A stretch of 64,000 nt of DNA from positions 52,994,591-53,058,590 of the forward strand of contig OZ022258.1 of NCBI GenBank assembly GCA_963978905.1. Direction: 5' to 3'. Below are positions 1 to 10,800 of this stretch, in pieces (positions within the stretch are counted from its first letter, which is position 1; each line of letters opens with the position of its first letter). Source of the stretch: Trichostrongylus colubriformis. Taxonomy: Eukaryota; Nematoda; Chromadorea; Rhabditida; Trichostrongylidae. The notes below the pieces were generated by a model. It was not told the origin of the DNA. It saw only the letters and a program-made list of their open reading frames with translations, and searched no databases. The translations under genes were made by a program, and so were the position numbers.

Positions 1-204
1 CATAATCTGAGAGTCCATCGCTGCTGAGGCCAATGGACGTTATTGTCGGATGGATTTTGGTGTTTCAGAATTATTCAGCAATGGTACTGCATCAGCGCGA
101 ACCAGTCAGCTAGTGAAGTGTGCACAAATACTCTTGGGGCAGCATATCGGATTGATTCCGAGGAATTCTGCATTGACCAGGGCCCGCAAGGCACTTTAGA
201 GGCC
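1..204. repeat. Intron segment shared with pseudogene C
   Basis: This stretch aligns nearly base for base with 32826-33061, which lies in the last intron of M8 pseudogene C; both contain the shared string gcgaaccagtcagctagt and both end at 'tagaggcc'. The C version has an extra ~30 bases near its end. Here the similarity stops abruptly at about 204, where the gypsy integrase tail begins. I infer that this is the left part of the last intron of M8 copy A, whose final exon is at 5602, with the retroelement lodged inside that intron. Confidence 0.75.
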
Positions 205-2888
205 CTATTTTTCCATCGACCAGTACATCATAGAGCCTTTTTCCATCATAGACGATTATAGTGACCCTCCATTTCTCGGTTGCGGTTTTCGCTCTTCTGG
301 GTGGCAGATAGCCTGAGAAGGCTAAGAGTGGCTCTGATTTGTCTTCCCAGGAAAGCCTCAGCTGGTGACTGTCCTCGTGGTGTGGACGGGCAAGGACTTC
401 GACGCTATGTTAGAAGGAACTCCTGTAGTGCTTCCGTCGGAGATGAGTGCTTCCTCATTTTCTTGAGGCTCCTCTTGAAGGTGTCAACGAAGCGTTCTGC
501 CTGTCCATTGGACTGAGGGTGGAATGGTGGCGACGTGATGTGCCTGATACCATTTTTGTGGCAGTAGTTGGTAAATTCCCGGGCTGCAAATTGCGGTCCA
601 TTGTTCGCTACCAGCGTCCGCGGTTCACCAATTTAAGCGAAGAGGCGGCGTAACTCTCTCGCTGTGTTGGTTGCCATCGTGGATGACATCTCGACAATCT
701 CGGGTCATTTTGAATAGGCGTCGACGATGACAAGGTAGATTTTTTCGTCCATCGGTCCAGCGAAGTCAGCATGTACGCGGTGCCACGGCTTATCCTCCAT
801 CGAGCAAAGTTTTGCTTTCACTGGACTCTTTGCAGTTTCCTGGCAGGGGAGGCACGTCTTGAAGAAGTTTTCGATGTCTCTGTTGATGTTCATCCAGTAG
901 ATGTAGTTTCTGGCGAGCAGTTTCATCCGCGTCATCCCTGGGTGTCCGTCATGAAGTTCGGTGAGAACAGCACTATAAAGGCTATCTGGAATCACATGCG
1001 ATCACCCACAAATAGACACCCATTCTGCGTTGAAAGTAATTCCTTCAGGCTTTTGGCAGATTGCGGCATCTGATTTCTTCGGCCATTTTCCACACTGCAC
1101 ATATTCGAAGATGTTCTTTAGGACTGAATCGTTAGAAGTTTCTTCGGCTATCCTCTGAGCATCAACTGGAAACTTGGACGTGGCATTGATGAAAAGGGCA
1201 GACGTATCCTCCTGGATCGCTGCAATGACTATGTCTTTTTGGGTGGTTGGTTGACCCGCAGTGAGGCGAGAAAGGGGGTCCGCTTGCCCAAAACTCGTGC
1301 AGCGTTGATACTCGATGCTCAAGTCGTAGTTCTTCACTATCAGAGTCCATGTTGAAGTCGATAGCAGTGTATAGCGGCACTCCTTTCTTGCTTCCAAATA
1401 TGGCGAGGAGTGGCTTGTGGTCTGTTAACAGCTTGAAGTGGCGCTCGAATATGTAACGGTGGAACTTCCGTAGGGCGATCCTTAAGGCGAGAGCCTCTTT
1501 CCGACTTGTCCGTAATTCTTCTCGGAGCTGTTAGGAAACGGCGAGCATGATGAATCCCTTTCTCCGTTCTATTCGGAGGACGGTGGCTGATCACTGCTCC
1601 TATCGAATCCGATGCATCGGCCGCAATAACGATCTCCTTGGTGGGATCGCAGTGGGTGAGCAGGAGGTCCGAGGCAAGCACAACCTTGACGAAGGCTTTC
1701 TGGCACTCGGCGGACCATTCGAACGGACCTTCTTCAGAAATTGTCCAATGGTGCTGACGAATTGACCGTAGTAGTTGAGCATTCCCAAGAACGATCGCAC
1801 TTGTGTGATGTTCGTAGGGTGTAGCATCTCGCGGATCACCTCGATCTTGGCAGGATTGGGTCGGCGTCCGGTGGAATCGATCTTGTGTCCTAGGTATCGG
1901 AGTTGAGACATGAGAAAATTACATTTTTTGATCCGGACGTGGAGGCCGTAGTCGGAGCTTCTTGATGGTGCGGCCGGTGACGATGACGCCGTTGTGGAAG
2001 CAGCTCAACCTTGAAGTCCACAATTCATGGAATCATGTTTTCCTGAAAGATATCTGGCGCAGATTTGATGCCAAATGGTAGGCGATTGTAGCGAAGTAGT
2101 CTTCTCTGCGTGTTGATAGTGAGCAGCTCCTTCGCCTCCTCGTCGACCTCGATCTGCAGATGAGTCTCGACGAATTTAATCTACGTGAATGTCGTGCCGC
2201 CGTTCAGCTTGTAAAAATGTCGTCCGGAGTAGGCAGCGGATGCTGATGTAGATCAGCGCGTTGTTCAGTCCAGTAGAAAAGTCCCCACAGAGGCGTATTG
2301 TTCCATTTAACTTCTTGACGACGACGACAGGTGCTGCCCAGGTGCAGTAGTTGACTGGAGAAAGTACCGCTTCTGCAAGTAATGGTCGATCTCTTCATCC
2401 AGGGCGGCTATATACTATATAGGCATACGGCACGGGGCCCTTCTTTTTGAAGACAGGATGAGCATTGGGTTTCAGCTGAAGCGTCGCTTAGGGCTCTGAG
2501 CATCGTCCGAGTCCTGTCTTGAATTCCTCGGCATGGGTTACCTTCAGTTTGGCGACAATCTCTTCTCAACAGCTCGCAGCAGCATCTGCAAATATGGTTA
2601 CGCTGGCGACGTACTACTTCTGCAGTGGTTTGATCAGCTTTGGAATTCGCTGGATCCATTCCCAGCCAAAGATGTCGAGGTCTTTGGTGACGTAGCAACG
2701 TCCGCGTCCATCGTGGCATATGCCATCAAGCTCTTCAAGGTAAAGTCGACCATGGTACGTCCGATCGTCGGTGTCCTTGTCCCATTGGCAGCGTTGACGA
2801 TGGCGTTGTATTTCTTTAGCTGTGACCTTCCGAGTTTCTTCCAGCTCGACTTCGAGATCAGTGTGATCATGTCGCCAGTGTCGAGCAA
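205..2888 (-). pseudogene. Degenerate Ty3/gypsy pol (protease, RT, RNase H, integrase)
   Basis: Read on the minus strand, pol domains follow in gypsy order. Protease is near 2888-2634 (LDTGDMITLIS, an active-site D-T-G). Reverse transcriptase is near 2400-1720 (pieces [18 protein letters not shown] and LPFGIKSAP, then YLGHKID and RSFLGMLNYYGQF). RNase H is near 1640-1540 (IVIAADASDSIGAV). Integrase is near 995-205 (HHCC zinc region HDGHPGMTRMK...CLPCQ, then SNGQAERF and a tail DGKRLYDVLVDGK). The frame breaks repeatedly. At the position of the YxDD box (about 1970-2000) I find only VIVTG, without an intact YxDD. The element stops at base 205 without a recognisable 3' LTR. It is a dead copy, opposite in strand to M8 copy A. 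Confidence 0.9.
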
Positions 2889-2955
2889 CTAATACAGGGA
2901 ACGTCCGTTGACATCCACTTCTATATGCGGTTGAGCGTCCCTACGTAGTGCGGCT

Positions 2956-3577
2956 TCATCTGATAGCTCCTAGCACCTTGACGTCTGGTCCGTGGGAGCG
3001 ACGGTGACGTTTATTCCTGATTTCGAGATCGTGACGTGAGGGGAAGCGCATCATTCTCTTCTTTGGCCTTCCACTTGCTTGAAATTTCTTCTTTTCCTCC
3101 TTTTGGCGACATAATTGATCGTAGCGACGTTTCCCAGCATCCTTGCGTCTTCTTTGTAGGATTTTATGAGCTGGCACCCGGCCATTAGGTCTTTGGTCGA
3201 GATGTTATCGTGTTGATCCAGTTTCCTCAAAAGGCGCGCTCTGTAGTCGGGGGACTCGGCACCCTAAAATCTGGCGACGTAGACAAGGCATTGTAAACCG
3301 TCGAAGTCGGTAGAGTCGAATTTTGCGTTAAAACAGCGCGTCCGCACGAGTGTCTCGTAGCTGTTGAAGTCTTGGTGAGATCCAACGTGGCCAGGGCTTC
3401 GTCCCATGTCAAATCAGAAGGCTTTTCGGGAGTAAATGATCCACCCTCCATCTTCTCCAGCGTTAAAAGGAATGAGACGGACGTTTCTTTCTGCCGTCGT
3501 TGCATCACCTCGAGTGCTTGTTTCTGGCTCTTCATTTGGGACTGCATAGTGACGAGAATCTCCGCGAGTCGGTTCAT
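2956..3577 (-). pseudogene. Gypsy gag remnant
   Basis: Two minus-strand open pieces precede pol in the right order. One at 3577-3227 begins MNRLAEILVTMQSQMKSQ, is Gln/Lys rich and looks like a coiled coil. One at 3177-2956 is very basic (KRRKDAGKRRYDQL..., FQASGRPKKRMMRF). A short coiled-coil gag followed by a basic nucleocapsid-like region fits a Ty3/gypsy gag. No CCHC knuckle is visible in the basic part. The two pieces are in different frames, so this is broken. The assignment rests mainly on position directly upstream of the D-T-G protease. Confidence 0.6.
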
Positions 3578-3584
3578 GAGTCCT

Positions 3585-3610
3585 TGGATCCTGATCGCCA
3601 GATGTTACGT
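3585..3610 (-). other. Putative gypsy LTR inner boundary and primer-binding site
   Basis: On the minus strand the sequence runs ...CGTAACA, one base, then CTGGCGATCAGGATCC, then the gag start. An LTR ending in CA followed by TGGCG is typical of the primer-binding region of many gypsy elements. The LTR itself would extend to the right from about 3604, but I could not find its outer end or a second LTR, so only the inner boundary is proposed. Confidence 0.4.
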
Positions 3611-3949
3611 CCACGACGAGTAGAAAGTTTATTTCAGAACAGAAGAGAATGAAAAGTGAACATAACAATTAACAAGACATTTTATACTCCCTTAGGGTCA
3701 AAGTATCATTAGGCGTCAAATCCTGGGATCGGGGTGTCATCCCGCCAGGGTCGAAGTATCATCAGGCGCGCGACCAAAGGACGGGCCCCTTGGCACTTGA
3801 TATAGTCAATACATACAGTAGAGTGCAAGCACCAAAGCATAGCTCCACCAATACGGGCAGTAGTTAACCACTTCAAAGCTAGCGATGGGTAAGATGCAAA
3901 CCATGGTAACCGGCATAGGCACGGCTGTAGCCTAAAGTGCAGAAGGCAC

Positions 3950-4563
3950 CTGAAAAGAAAAAAGTGGAAACAGAAGAGCAAGGAAGCCAAAGCGAAGTCC
4001 CGAGTCGGATAAAACGAGCTCTGTGAAAAATGACGAGGAATGCAATCAATCTGATGAAGAGATAGACGACGAATTGCTCGATCTTTTGGAGGAACTTGAC
4101 GAATCTGCTGACAAGCACTGAGGGATCACCTACAAAGGCGGCTGAACGTAAGAGACCAAATCCGAAGGTGCAAGAACTGAAGCAGCGTATGTAAAAAATA
4201 CTTCAGCCTGTTGAAACACGGTATCTCATTCGCAAATTCACTCAAACGATCGTAATGCGCCCTGAGGAGCGGTATTTGAGATGCGCATTTTGCGACGCGA
4301 AAGGAGAGCATAATAGCGACAGTTGTCCGCAGTTCAGGACAATCGAGAAACGCATTGGAATGATAAAGTGCGAATTCTGTCTCGGCACGATGCACTCTTC
4401 ATGCAGTTGTACGAGACCAATGAAGCGATGCAAATATTGCAGATCAGAAAAGCATCACACTGCTATTTGTGCGTGGCCTGAGGAAAAGAAGAAGCTTTTG
4501 CAAGAGTATGAACGGCTTTGCCACCCGTTGAAATCGTCCGGAAGAAAGGGCGAAAGTCAGTGA
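3950..4563 (+). pseudogene. Gag-like fragment with Cys/His zinc knuckles
   Basis: A plus-strand reading frame encodes a basic then acidic region (SDEEIDDELLDLLEELDE, about 4040-4110). Separated by stops, it continues with a Cys/His-rich segment at 4255-4563: CAFCDAKGEHNSDSC, then CEFCLGTMHSSC, then CKYCRSEKHHTAIC. Three CxxC...H...C units of this type are characteristic of gag proteins of nematode LTR retroelements; which clade (BEL/Pao or gypsy) I cannot tell. It lies in the opposite orientation to the gypsy pol at 205-2888, so it is a separate insertion. Stop codons (near 4118 and 4190) show it is not functional. Confidence 0.6.
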
Positions 4564-4959
4564 AAGCGGCGTCCAGTGAACACCGCCGATCCTCCCGAAG
4601 GCCTACCCGACCATCCACTCGTGGGAAGTGGGATCTCGATATGCCGTCCACATCGCGTGGCTGGGAGTATCACAAACGTGATTGAAAAAGAAACAGTAGC
4701 CATGACCTAACGCGTGTTCTGTTTTTCTGTAGACAAAAAATAAGGGGCCCCAGGAAACCAGCTGCAACTCCGTATAAAAGGACCGTCGTCGCCCCTTCCA
4801 GACAGCCTTCACGAATCGTTTCCTTCACTTCTTTTGCTCTTTGTATCTCATTTATCAGCACTGATATCAGCATTGATTTCATTTATTGATAAACATTTTA
4901 GTATTCCGTAAATTACCCAGGTTTGAGGTGATAAAGTGGGTCGTATACCGCGCGACAGT

Positions 4960-5601
4960 CAGGACAAGTCCATATACGATATGTATACGATATTTCATAC
5001 AATAGCCGCCTAAAAAACAAAATCAGATCTATCGATGTTTGATCTATCGGTAAAGAATTTGTAGGTGTGGCAGGTGCTCAATGAAAATTGGGTGTTCACT
5101 GAGGTTTGGTTACAGCAAACGAAATCCATGTGCTAGAAGAGCGGATGTGTCACGCGAAAAGGGCGTTCCAGATACTGAACCGAGCCCCATGCTCTCCATC
5201 CCTACGCTGTCCATTCTTCCCTTACTTCCGTGCCCTCCCACAAAGACCACGTCACGCGCTGCGTTCGACCGCCACACGACCACAGGTATTCCAGCTCATC
5301 AAAGTCCGCCTCTGTCTCCTAACATAATGAGGAACATGGATGCCAATTTTGAATTTTTAAACAATGCCTTTTTTATCGCTGTTGTGCTAGTCCTCTGCCC
5401 TTCTCTTCAACGAATAATCAAGACAACCCTTTGCGTGGCTCTGAGTTGCATATTTATGAGCCTTAGCATGTCTTTGCGTAACTCGAATCCTTACCGGTAT
5501 GGATAAAAAATATGTGGAAATTCTTATGAATGATGAAAATCGATGTTAAAGCTCACTTGGAAAGGATAGGTACTGCTAAAAGTAATATATCCTCTATTTA
5601 G
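4960..5601 (+). repeat. Duplicated last intron of M8 copies A and B
   Basis: The stretch is collinear with 21960-22556, the last intron of M8 gene B (shared tgtaggtgtggcaggtgctc, and the tract before the acceptor 'atatatcctct'). It includes a pair of ORF-like stretches that recur in both copies but are not supported as coding: they are interrupted differently and lie between a conserved donor-side exon and a conserved acceptor. It shows that A and B arose by duplication of a segment including intron, terminal exon and 3' flank. Confidence 0.75.
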
Positions 5602-5928
5602 CGTGTGCATGGTGTTGGTACCGTCACCACTCGAATTGTCTGTCCACCATGCAGTGAACTCTGTGGCCGCGATTCTTGTGCACCGGATAGAGTCAGGAGA
5701 AATCGAACCAGTGATCCAACTAGAATTACTGTCCAGCCAAAGACTCAAATGACAAGTAAAGTTGGTAGAGATCTAATCGGTAATCCAACTAGAATTACTG
5801 TTCAGCCAAAGACTCAAATGACGTATAAAGTTGGTAGAGATCGAATCGGTAATCAAACTAGAATTACTGTTCAGCCAAAGACTCAAATGATTTTGTTGAC
5901 GCTATCGATATTATTCCATATAGTTTGA
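5602..5928 (+). CDS. M8 (leishmanolysin-like) copy A, terminal exon only
   Basis: This is the last coding exon of a peptidase M8 gene whose other exons are outside the window. The acceptor is ctatttag, and the exon opens with [17 protein letters not shown], matching the terminal exons of genes B (22557) and D (39612). It carries the Cys-rich tail [16 protein letters not shown] and ends in a hydrophobic stretch [12 protein letters not shown] before TGA, which may be a GPI-attachment signal or membrane anchor. It is 109 codons against 63 in B, because a 23-residue unit is repeated in frame (5716-5889). The frame is open to the stop and a polyA signal follows. Whether the gene is functional cannot be judged without the upstream exons; its last intron carries retroelements. 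Confidence 0.8.
   Translation, partial: RVHGVGTVTTRIVCPPCSELCGRDSCAPDRVRRNRTSDPTRITVQPKTQMTSKVGRDLIGNPTRITVQPKTQMTYKVGRDRIGNQTRITVQPKTQMILLTLSILFHIV
5716..5889 (+). repeat. In-frame 69-bp tandem repeat in M8 copy A exon
   Basis: Units are 5716-5784 and 5785-5853, with a 36-base third part at 5854-5889. Each full unit encodes 23 residues of the pattern PTRITVQPKTQMT-KVGRD-IGN. Genes B and C have a single version. The units differ at only a few bases, so the expansion is recent, and the length keeps the frame. Confidence 0.9.
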
Positions 5929-6013
5929 GTGATGTCATTGGTTAATTCCCTTTTTCTCTTGTTATTAGTCGAAACCCTTAAATTGTTTAATTTTATACAG
6001 TGATCAGTTATGA

Positions 6014-6019
6014 AATAAA
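6014..6019 (+). promoter_or_regulatory. PolyA signal of M8 copy A
   Basis: AATAAA lies about 85 bases past the stop codon within a block (gatcagttatg-aataaat) that is conserved at the same place after gene B. Confidence 0.6.
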
Positions 6020-6040
6020 TAGTTTCCCTGTTCTTGATTA

Positions 6041-6215
6041 CTAAAAATACATGTGCCTACCTAGGCTACGCATTTTCTCAATGTGCTTGTCAAGGTCAGA
6101 CATGAGTCGAGGAATCTTTAAACGGGTTCCACTCGACCTGGAGGGTAGGTGGAGGGGGTGTCTTGAAATTTTCTCGAAGAGTCTCTTACGAATATCCTTT
6201 TTCGAAATGGTTCAG
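6041..6215 (-). CDS. Conserved convergent reading frame of unknown function, copy 1
   Basis: On the minus strand, a frame ending in TAG at 6041 reads ...IRKRLFEKISRH..., ...GTRLKIPRLMSDLDKHIEK, MRSLGRHMYF. The same frame lies at 22914-23100 behind gene B (IRKKLFEEISKH..., GTRPRIPRPMPELDKHIEK). The two differ mostly by conservative changes and by indels that keep the frame, which suggests a real C-terminal coding exon converging on the M8 gene. Beyond about 6215 the copies diverge and a transposase fragment begins, so this copy may be truncated. I do not recognise the family. It could also be part of a mobile element carried with the duplication. Confidence 0.35.
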
Positions 6216-6239
6216 TGCAATATGCAGTTTGGTGCAAAA

Positions 6240-6380
6240 AATGTGCAATACGTGAGAGAAAAATCCGAAGGAACGCCAGGAGATCGATGCACCTCTTGGC
6301 AAAAAACGTAGGAATAAGCGATAGGTCAATGAGGAGGATAGTCAAGAAAAAGCTCAAGAAGTTCCCTTGTGATCTACAGA
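6240..6380 (+). pseudogene. Tc/mariner transposase fragment (helix-turn-helix part)
   Basis: The plus-strand frame reads AIRERKIRRNARRSMHLLAK, NVGISDRSMRRIVKKKLKK. This is the DNA-binding helix-turn-helix segment typical of the Tc/mariner family represented by the longer relic at 24560-25570. Only this short part remains. Confidence 0.6.
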
Positions 6381-6449
6381 ATTGTCCACAGCTCGTAAGT
6401 TTTGGTGTTGGGATTCTATGTTTCAATGAAGCTTCTGATTGAGCAGCTC

Positions 6450-7007
6450 AGCTTCCGGACACCGCCTCGCCACTACTCGATCGCCATGATGCGATTGCCA
6501 AATTTTTCTTTACAACTAACTGTAGTGGATTGAGGTGCGAGTGATTTTTGAGTGTTTCGATGTTTTTGCTCATTCTGGATGTGGAGCCACCAATGGCACC
6601 CTTGTTGTAAATAAATCAATTGATGCTGTGCATGAATTCAGTGTGTTTCACTTTCTGTTTAGATGTTGTGTTGGGTCTGTCGAGGTCAATGAGATGCAAC
6701 CTGCATCCGCCCTACATGCTGCGGCCTCAGACTCGCTTATCTTAGCTGGCAGTCAACTTTATTATGACTAATGATTTGGAATATGACTGTTTTTTCCTTG
6801 TTGCCTTGCGATCAAATATATGCACCTATGAATGGGCCTAATGGTGCTTTTATTCTGCAATATCAGTCCTTGCCACCTCATCTAAAAGAGCACAACACTT
6901 CTGATACTGTTGCTATTTGAACTTTTTTTTCAATGGTGAGCCCGCGTGTAGCTGTTTACATGCCAATGCTTTTCACATGTTTTATTGTGCGCACCTTTGA
7001 GTGCATT
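6450..7007. other. Intergenic spacer between M8 copies A and B
   Basis: No coding exon was recognised. The stretch ends in a gcattgaaataaataaat tail with a tetranucleotide run, a pattern seen at the 3' ends of some LINE/SINE elements, but I could not identify an element body. Confidence 0.4.
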
Positions 7008-7032
7008 GAAATAAATAAATAAATAAATAAAT
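7008..7032. repeat. (AAAT)n microsatellite
   Basis: Six consecutive AAAT-type units follow the string gtgcattg. Confidence 0.9.
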
Positions 7033-7381
7033 ACTTATCGTATCGCATTAAAGCCGTATTGATCGAAGTGACATGGTGCTTGACGTATCAGCTTTCATGT
7101 CCACCGGTCAGTATCAAAGATTGAAAGGAATGAAGAAATGGAATCACCCTTAACACTGCCTCCAAAGGCAGAAATCCTGAAGTGAATCACTCGTATGAAA
7201 GTCACAAAGGGCATCTTCTTCCACAGATGCCACGATTTATCCCCGCCCATCCCTTTTTAGCATGGACCGCCCCCTTTCGAACAGCTATGTGAAGGGAGCT
7301 TATGCTCGAGTTTTTCACCGCAACAATTACACTCTGATCTTCTTCATTTTCGTACCACTAAATTCGTTGCACCTCATGATT

Positions 7382-7661
7382 AGGGGTGGGGATCGATTGG
7401 TCGAATGTTTGCTTCGCGACGCCGCACTCGCGGCGTCGTTAGCACGACTCACTGCAGTTGGAATTCTGCTCAGAATGCAGTGGGCGGGTATCGTGAGGGA
7501 CCTTCAAAGATTGGAGGTTGGAAGCTTCGAAAGTTCTTGTATGTTGTGGTTGTTGCTGTTTCAACGGACGCAGGCGGCTGTAACTGCAGACGACTCGCAC
7601 TCACCGCGCCGCCCGCCGCGGGCGGCCGCGCGAAGAAACCGACCAATCGACCCCCACCCCA
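7382..7661. mobile_element. Inverted-repeat element upstream of gene B
   Basis: The left end aggggtggggatcgattggt is mirrored at the right end by accaatcgacccccacccc, and inside it GC-rich arms (gcgacgccgcactcgcggcg and cgccgcgggcggccgcgcg) also pair. About 280 bp with no coding capacity of its own; the 166-codon open frame running through it is a by-product. A related GC-rich core occurs at 56930-57130. Confidence 0.7.
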
Positions 7662-7832
7662 TGATCAGTCACTGCTACAGCACGCGACCTGAAAAATACG
7701 TGGACAGCTTCTCAAATTTTTATGATAAGCACATAGAAATAGGCAAACAACCCTGGAGATGAGGTAACAGGTATAGTTCATTCTATAGCTGTATCCTTAC
7801 AAACTGGACACTCATACAAACTAAATTTGTGC

Positions 7833-10800
7833 ATGTTCACACGACTGCTGTATGTTGCACTTACAGTAGGACAAATAATAGCTTGCGGTTACATGGTGAG
7901 TTTTAGTGCGCATTTCTCCACAGGAATCTTCAGAATGCTCGATTTATAGCCTCCGTCGGATGACGAGGTTAAGGTTGCGATCACCGAATATCCACGGGGA
8001 CCTAGAAGGAAACGAGAGCCACTTTGGGATTGGATACGGATCGAAACTGAATATGATCCCTCATTCAACCTGTAAGTTACACAAATGGTTCGGAGTGCTT
8101 TGTAGATCGTGTGCCTTAAGAATTGCATTTGGCTGAAGATCCACGCGTAACCCGTTTGATTCGAAAAGCTAACGAGAGGTCTCAAAGAATTTCAGGGTAG
8201 ATTGGGGGATCTGTGGAAGGAGCAGCAACTCAGAGCAGGAGCAAGTAGATAGCAGCACTGGAATAGATGGTGCATCCCGACGTAATGCAAAACCCCATTC
8301 TTCATGAAGAAGTTGGTTTATCCACTCCAAAGCTCCATGACCAGAAAACCACACACAACCACTCCATACCACAAGCTGTCATCACTCCCTTAGCCCACAG
8401 CACCGTCAGAAATGATCTATCACAAATTTATCACGAGTCAATTGATGGTCAGCAAGACTGAGCATAATCATTTGATGAAACAGCCCACCTAATCACAATG
8501 GATATGTCTCAACAAATGCTTATGGTTCAGCCTGGGCCTATCGTACTACATATAAAATGCTTCGTCTGCCTGTACCTCCGTCCGTCTGTCATGAAATTAA
8601 GTATTACAAGAAAAACGACCTGTGGAGATGGGGACAAGTATGGGATAGGTAGGGCATGGAACCAGAAGTGAAGAGCACACATGGATCAGGTTAAGCTCCT
8701 CCCGTGATGGGCGGGGCGTCACTGAAATGTTCCGTTGTTAAACCGAAGAATATTAATTGGGTTCTGACATGACCCAAACGGGGTAAAAGATGGATCTACG
8801 TCAGGGATGAGTTTCTGATAATCATGAAAGAGGTTGGAGCATAGAGGGCGGAGCATTTCCGATGGTAGGCGGAGTTTGGAAGTTACATGAAAAGCAATCT
8901 GTGAAAATGGGAACAAGTTTGCGATGAGTAGGGCATGGAACAAAGAGTAAGGAGCACACATAGACCGAGTCAAGCTCCGCTCACGGTGGTTGAAGCGTGC
9001 ATAAAATACTCTGTCCTCACGGAAAAACAATTTCGATCGACCCACTGACGCTCATGGTGTTTCGCGCACAGTAGTGTGCGCCAGCCAACTGGTGACAACA
9101 ATAAGCCGATTGAAATAGCTAGAATGGGTCAATTTCTGGCGTTGATATATCCCTTGTTGGCATGCCTACATTGTAATTCCATCCAGAATCGTGGAGGTGA
9201 AGGCGATCTGGCCTACACAATGACTTACAAGAACCGACCGGTATACAAGCCAGTACTTTTGTCCTTCCATACAACTCAGGTTCCAGTTCATATACCCGAA
9301 GGAGTGGAAGGCTTGGTTGTCCTGGGCGGGCACTGCTGCGGGATTTGATCTCCGCACATGACAGTGAGAGTGTGAACCGCAATCAGCACACCACCTTCAT
9401 CTCCTAACGTTGATAATTATAACTATGACTAAAGCTGGATTACTGTAAGGTGTACTCTCAGATTAGTGCGTGGGTCATCCAGGTCAATTAGGTTGTCTGC
9501 GAACACCAATGAAAGCAACTTAAAAGGATAAGACCTTCAAAACCTAAAAGATAGCAACTAGCGAAAGCAGGCGGTAGTAGGGGGTTTGACAAGACGAGCA
9601 GTGTAATTCTGACTGAATCAGTCTGAAGAAAACTTAAACAGACATCAAGGTATGTATTCCCAACTATATAGTTACGGTAACTACGGGCCACATGAGAAGT
9701 TTTACATGAAAACTCAGATGAAACGATAGATACATGTTTCTTGAGATCATTAAATGTTCGTTCAATGGGCAGAGAACGTGATTACGGAGCTAACAGGGCT
9801 CTGGAAAGAGGCTGGGACGGCCACGTGATCGCAGTGCATCTGCAGAATGGCATACAAATCAACATGAGACGCGGAATTGTGGCTTTTCTCTTCCCCGCCG
9901 ACAGCTATTCAACAAAAATTCGGCGGGAATTCAAATAAGTTGCTGCTCTTTCAAATTTATGAAAAAGATTACGGGCGAACAAAGGAATTCTTTTGAGTCT
10001 TCTTCTCTTTGACTACTAAATCCTTTGTAAAGGTTCTAAAAGGATATGGATTCTTAGAGTTGTTTGAACATGGTTAAAGACACCGGAAGGGGGTAATTTT
10101 AGCTTACGGTAGAACACACGTAGTATGGACGAGTTTAAGTGTAAACATTGCACAAACTCGCCAATTTGAGGACTTGGCATTTATATCGTTTCTAGATGTA
10201 CTTACATGAACGCTGATGTAGTGGGAATGGCCACCACTGCGCTGGGAGTCAGGTGCTACAACTAACGTTGGCCCGCGGCCCGTCTTCTACAGCGGACAAC
10301 TCGGAAAAGGGAGGAGGGAAAAACTCACCGGCGCGCGCATGCGGCGCGTGCTCGGTGATGTCACAGCCACCGCGCGATGCGACGGTTTGCGATGGCCTGC
10401 GCTACAAACATTGCTCTTCAATGAGGATAACCTAGCTGTCACTTCACCAAAGTCATGGGATGGCTTGCACTTTTCTATTATGTGTCTCCCCGCATGGTCA
10501 TACATGAGACGGAGCACACACAATCTCCTGAAACTTCTACATCATTGGGCTGAGGCAAATCCATACGTCTGGAGAGGGTAGCCCACTTTGAAAAAGGCCG
10601 GCTCTCCCAGCTGTCAAAAGTATGTCAAAGCAGCAAAGCTTCCGCAGCGCTATGTGCTCACCCTCAATGTATTAGCAAAACACAATCAAGGTTACCCTCT
10701 ATAAAGCGCTTTGGTAGGAGCAAGGCCATCGCTCACCGTCGCGCTGCGCGGTGGCTGTGACGTCACCTAGCACGCGCCGCATACGCGCGCCGGTGAATTT

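Noticed and set aside
7262..7762. A 166-codon open frame upstream of gene B
   Set aside because: It runs through the inverted-repeat element at 7382-7661 and has no domain; the gene B start with a signal peptide lies after it at 7833.
7889..8185. Minus-strand 98-codon open frame
   Set aside because: It is the antisense of exon 2 of gene B, which is supported by splice sites and by the matching exon in D.
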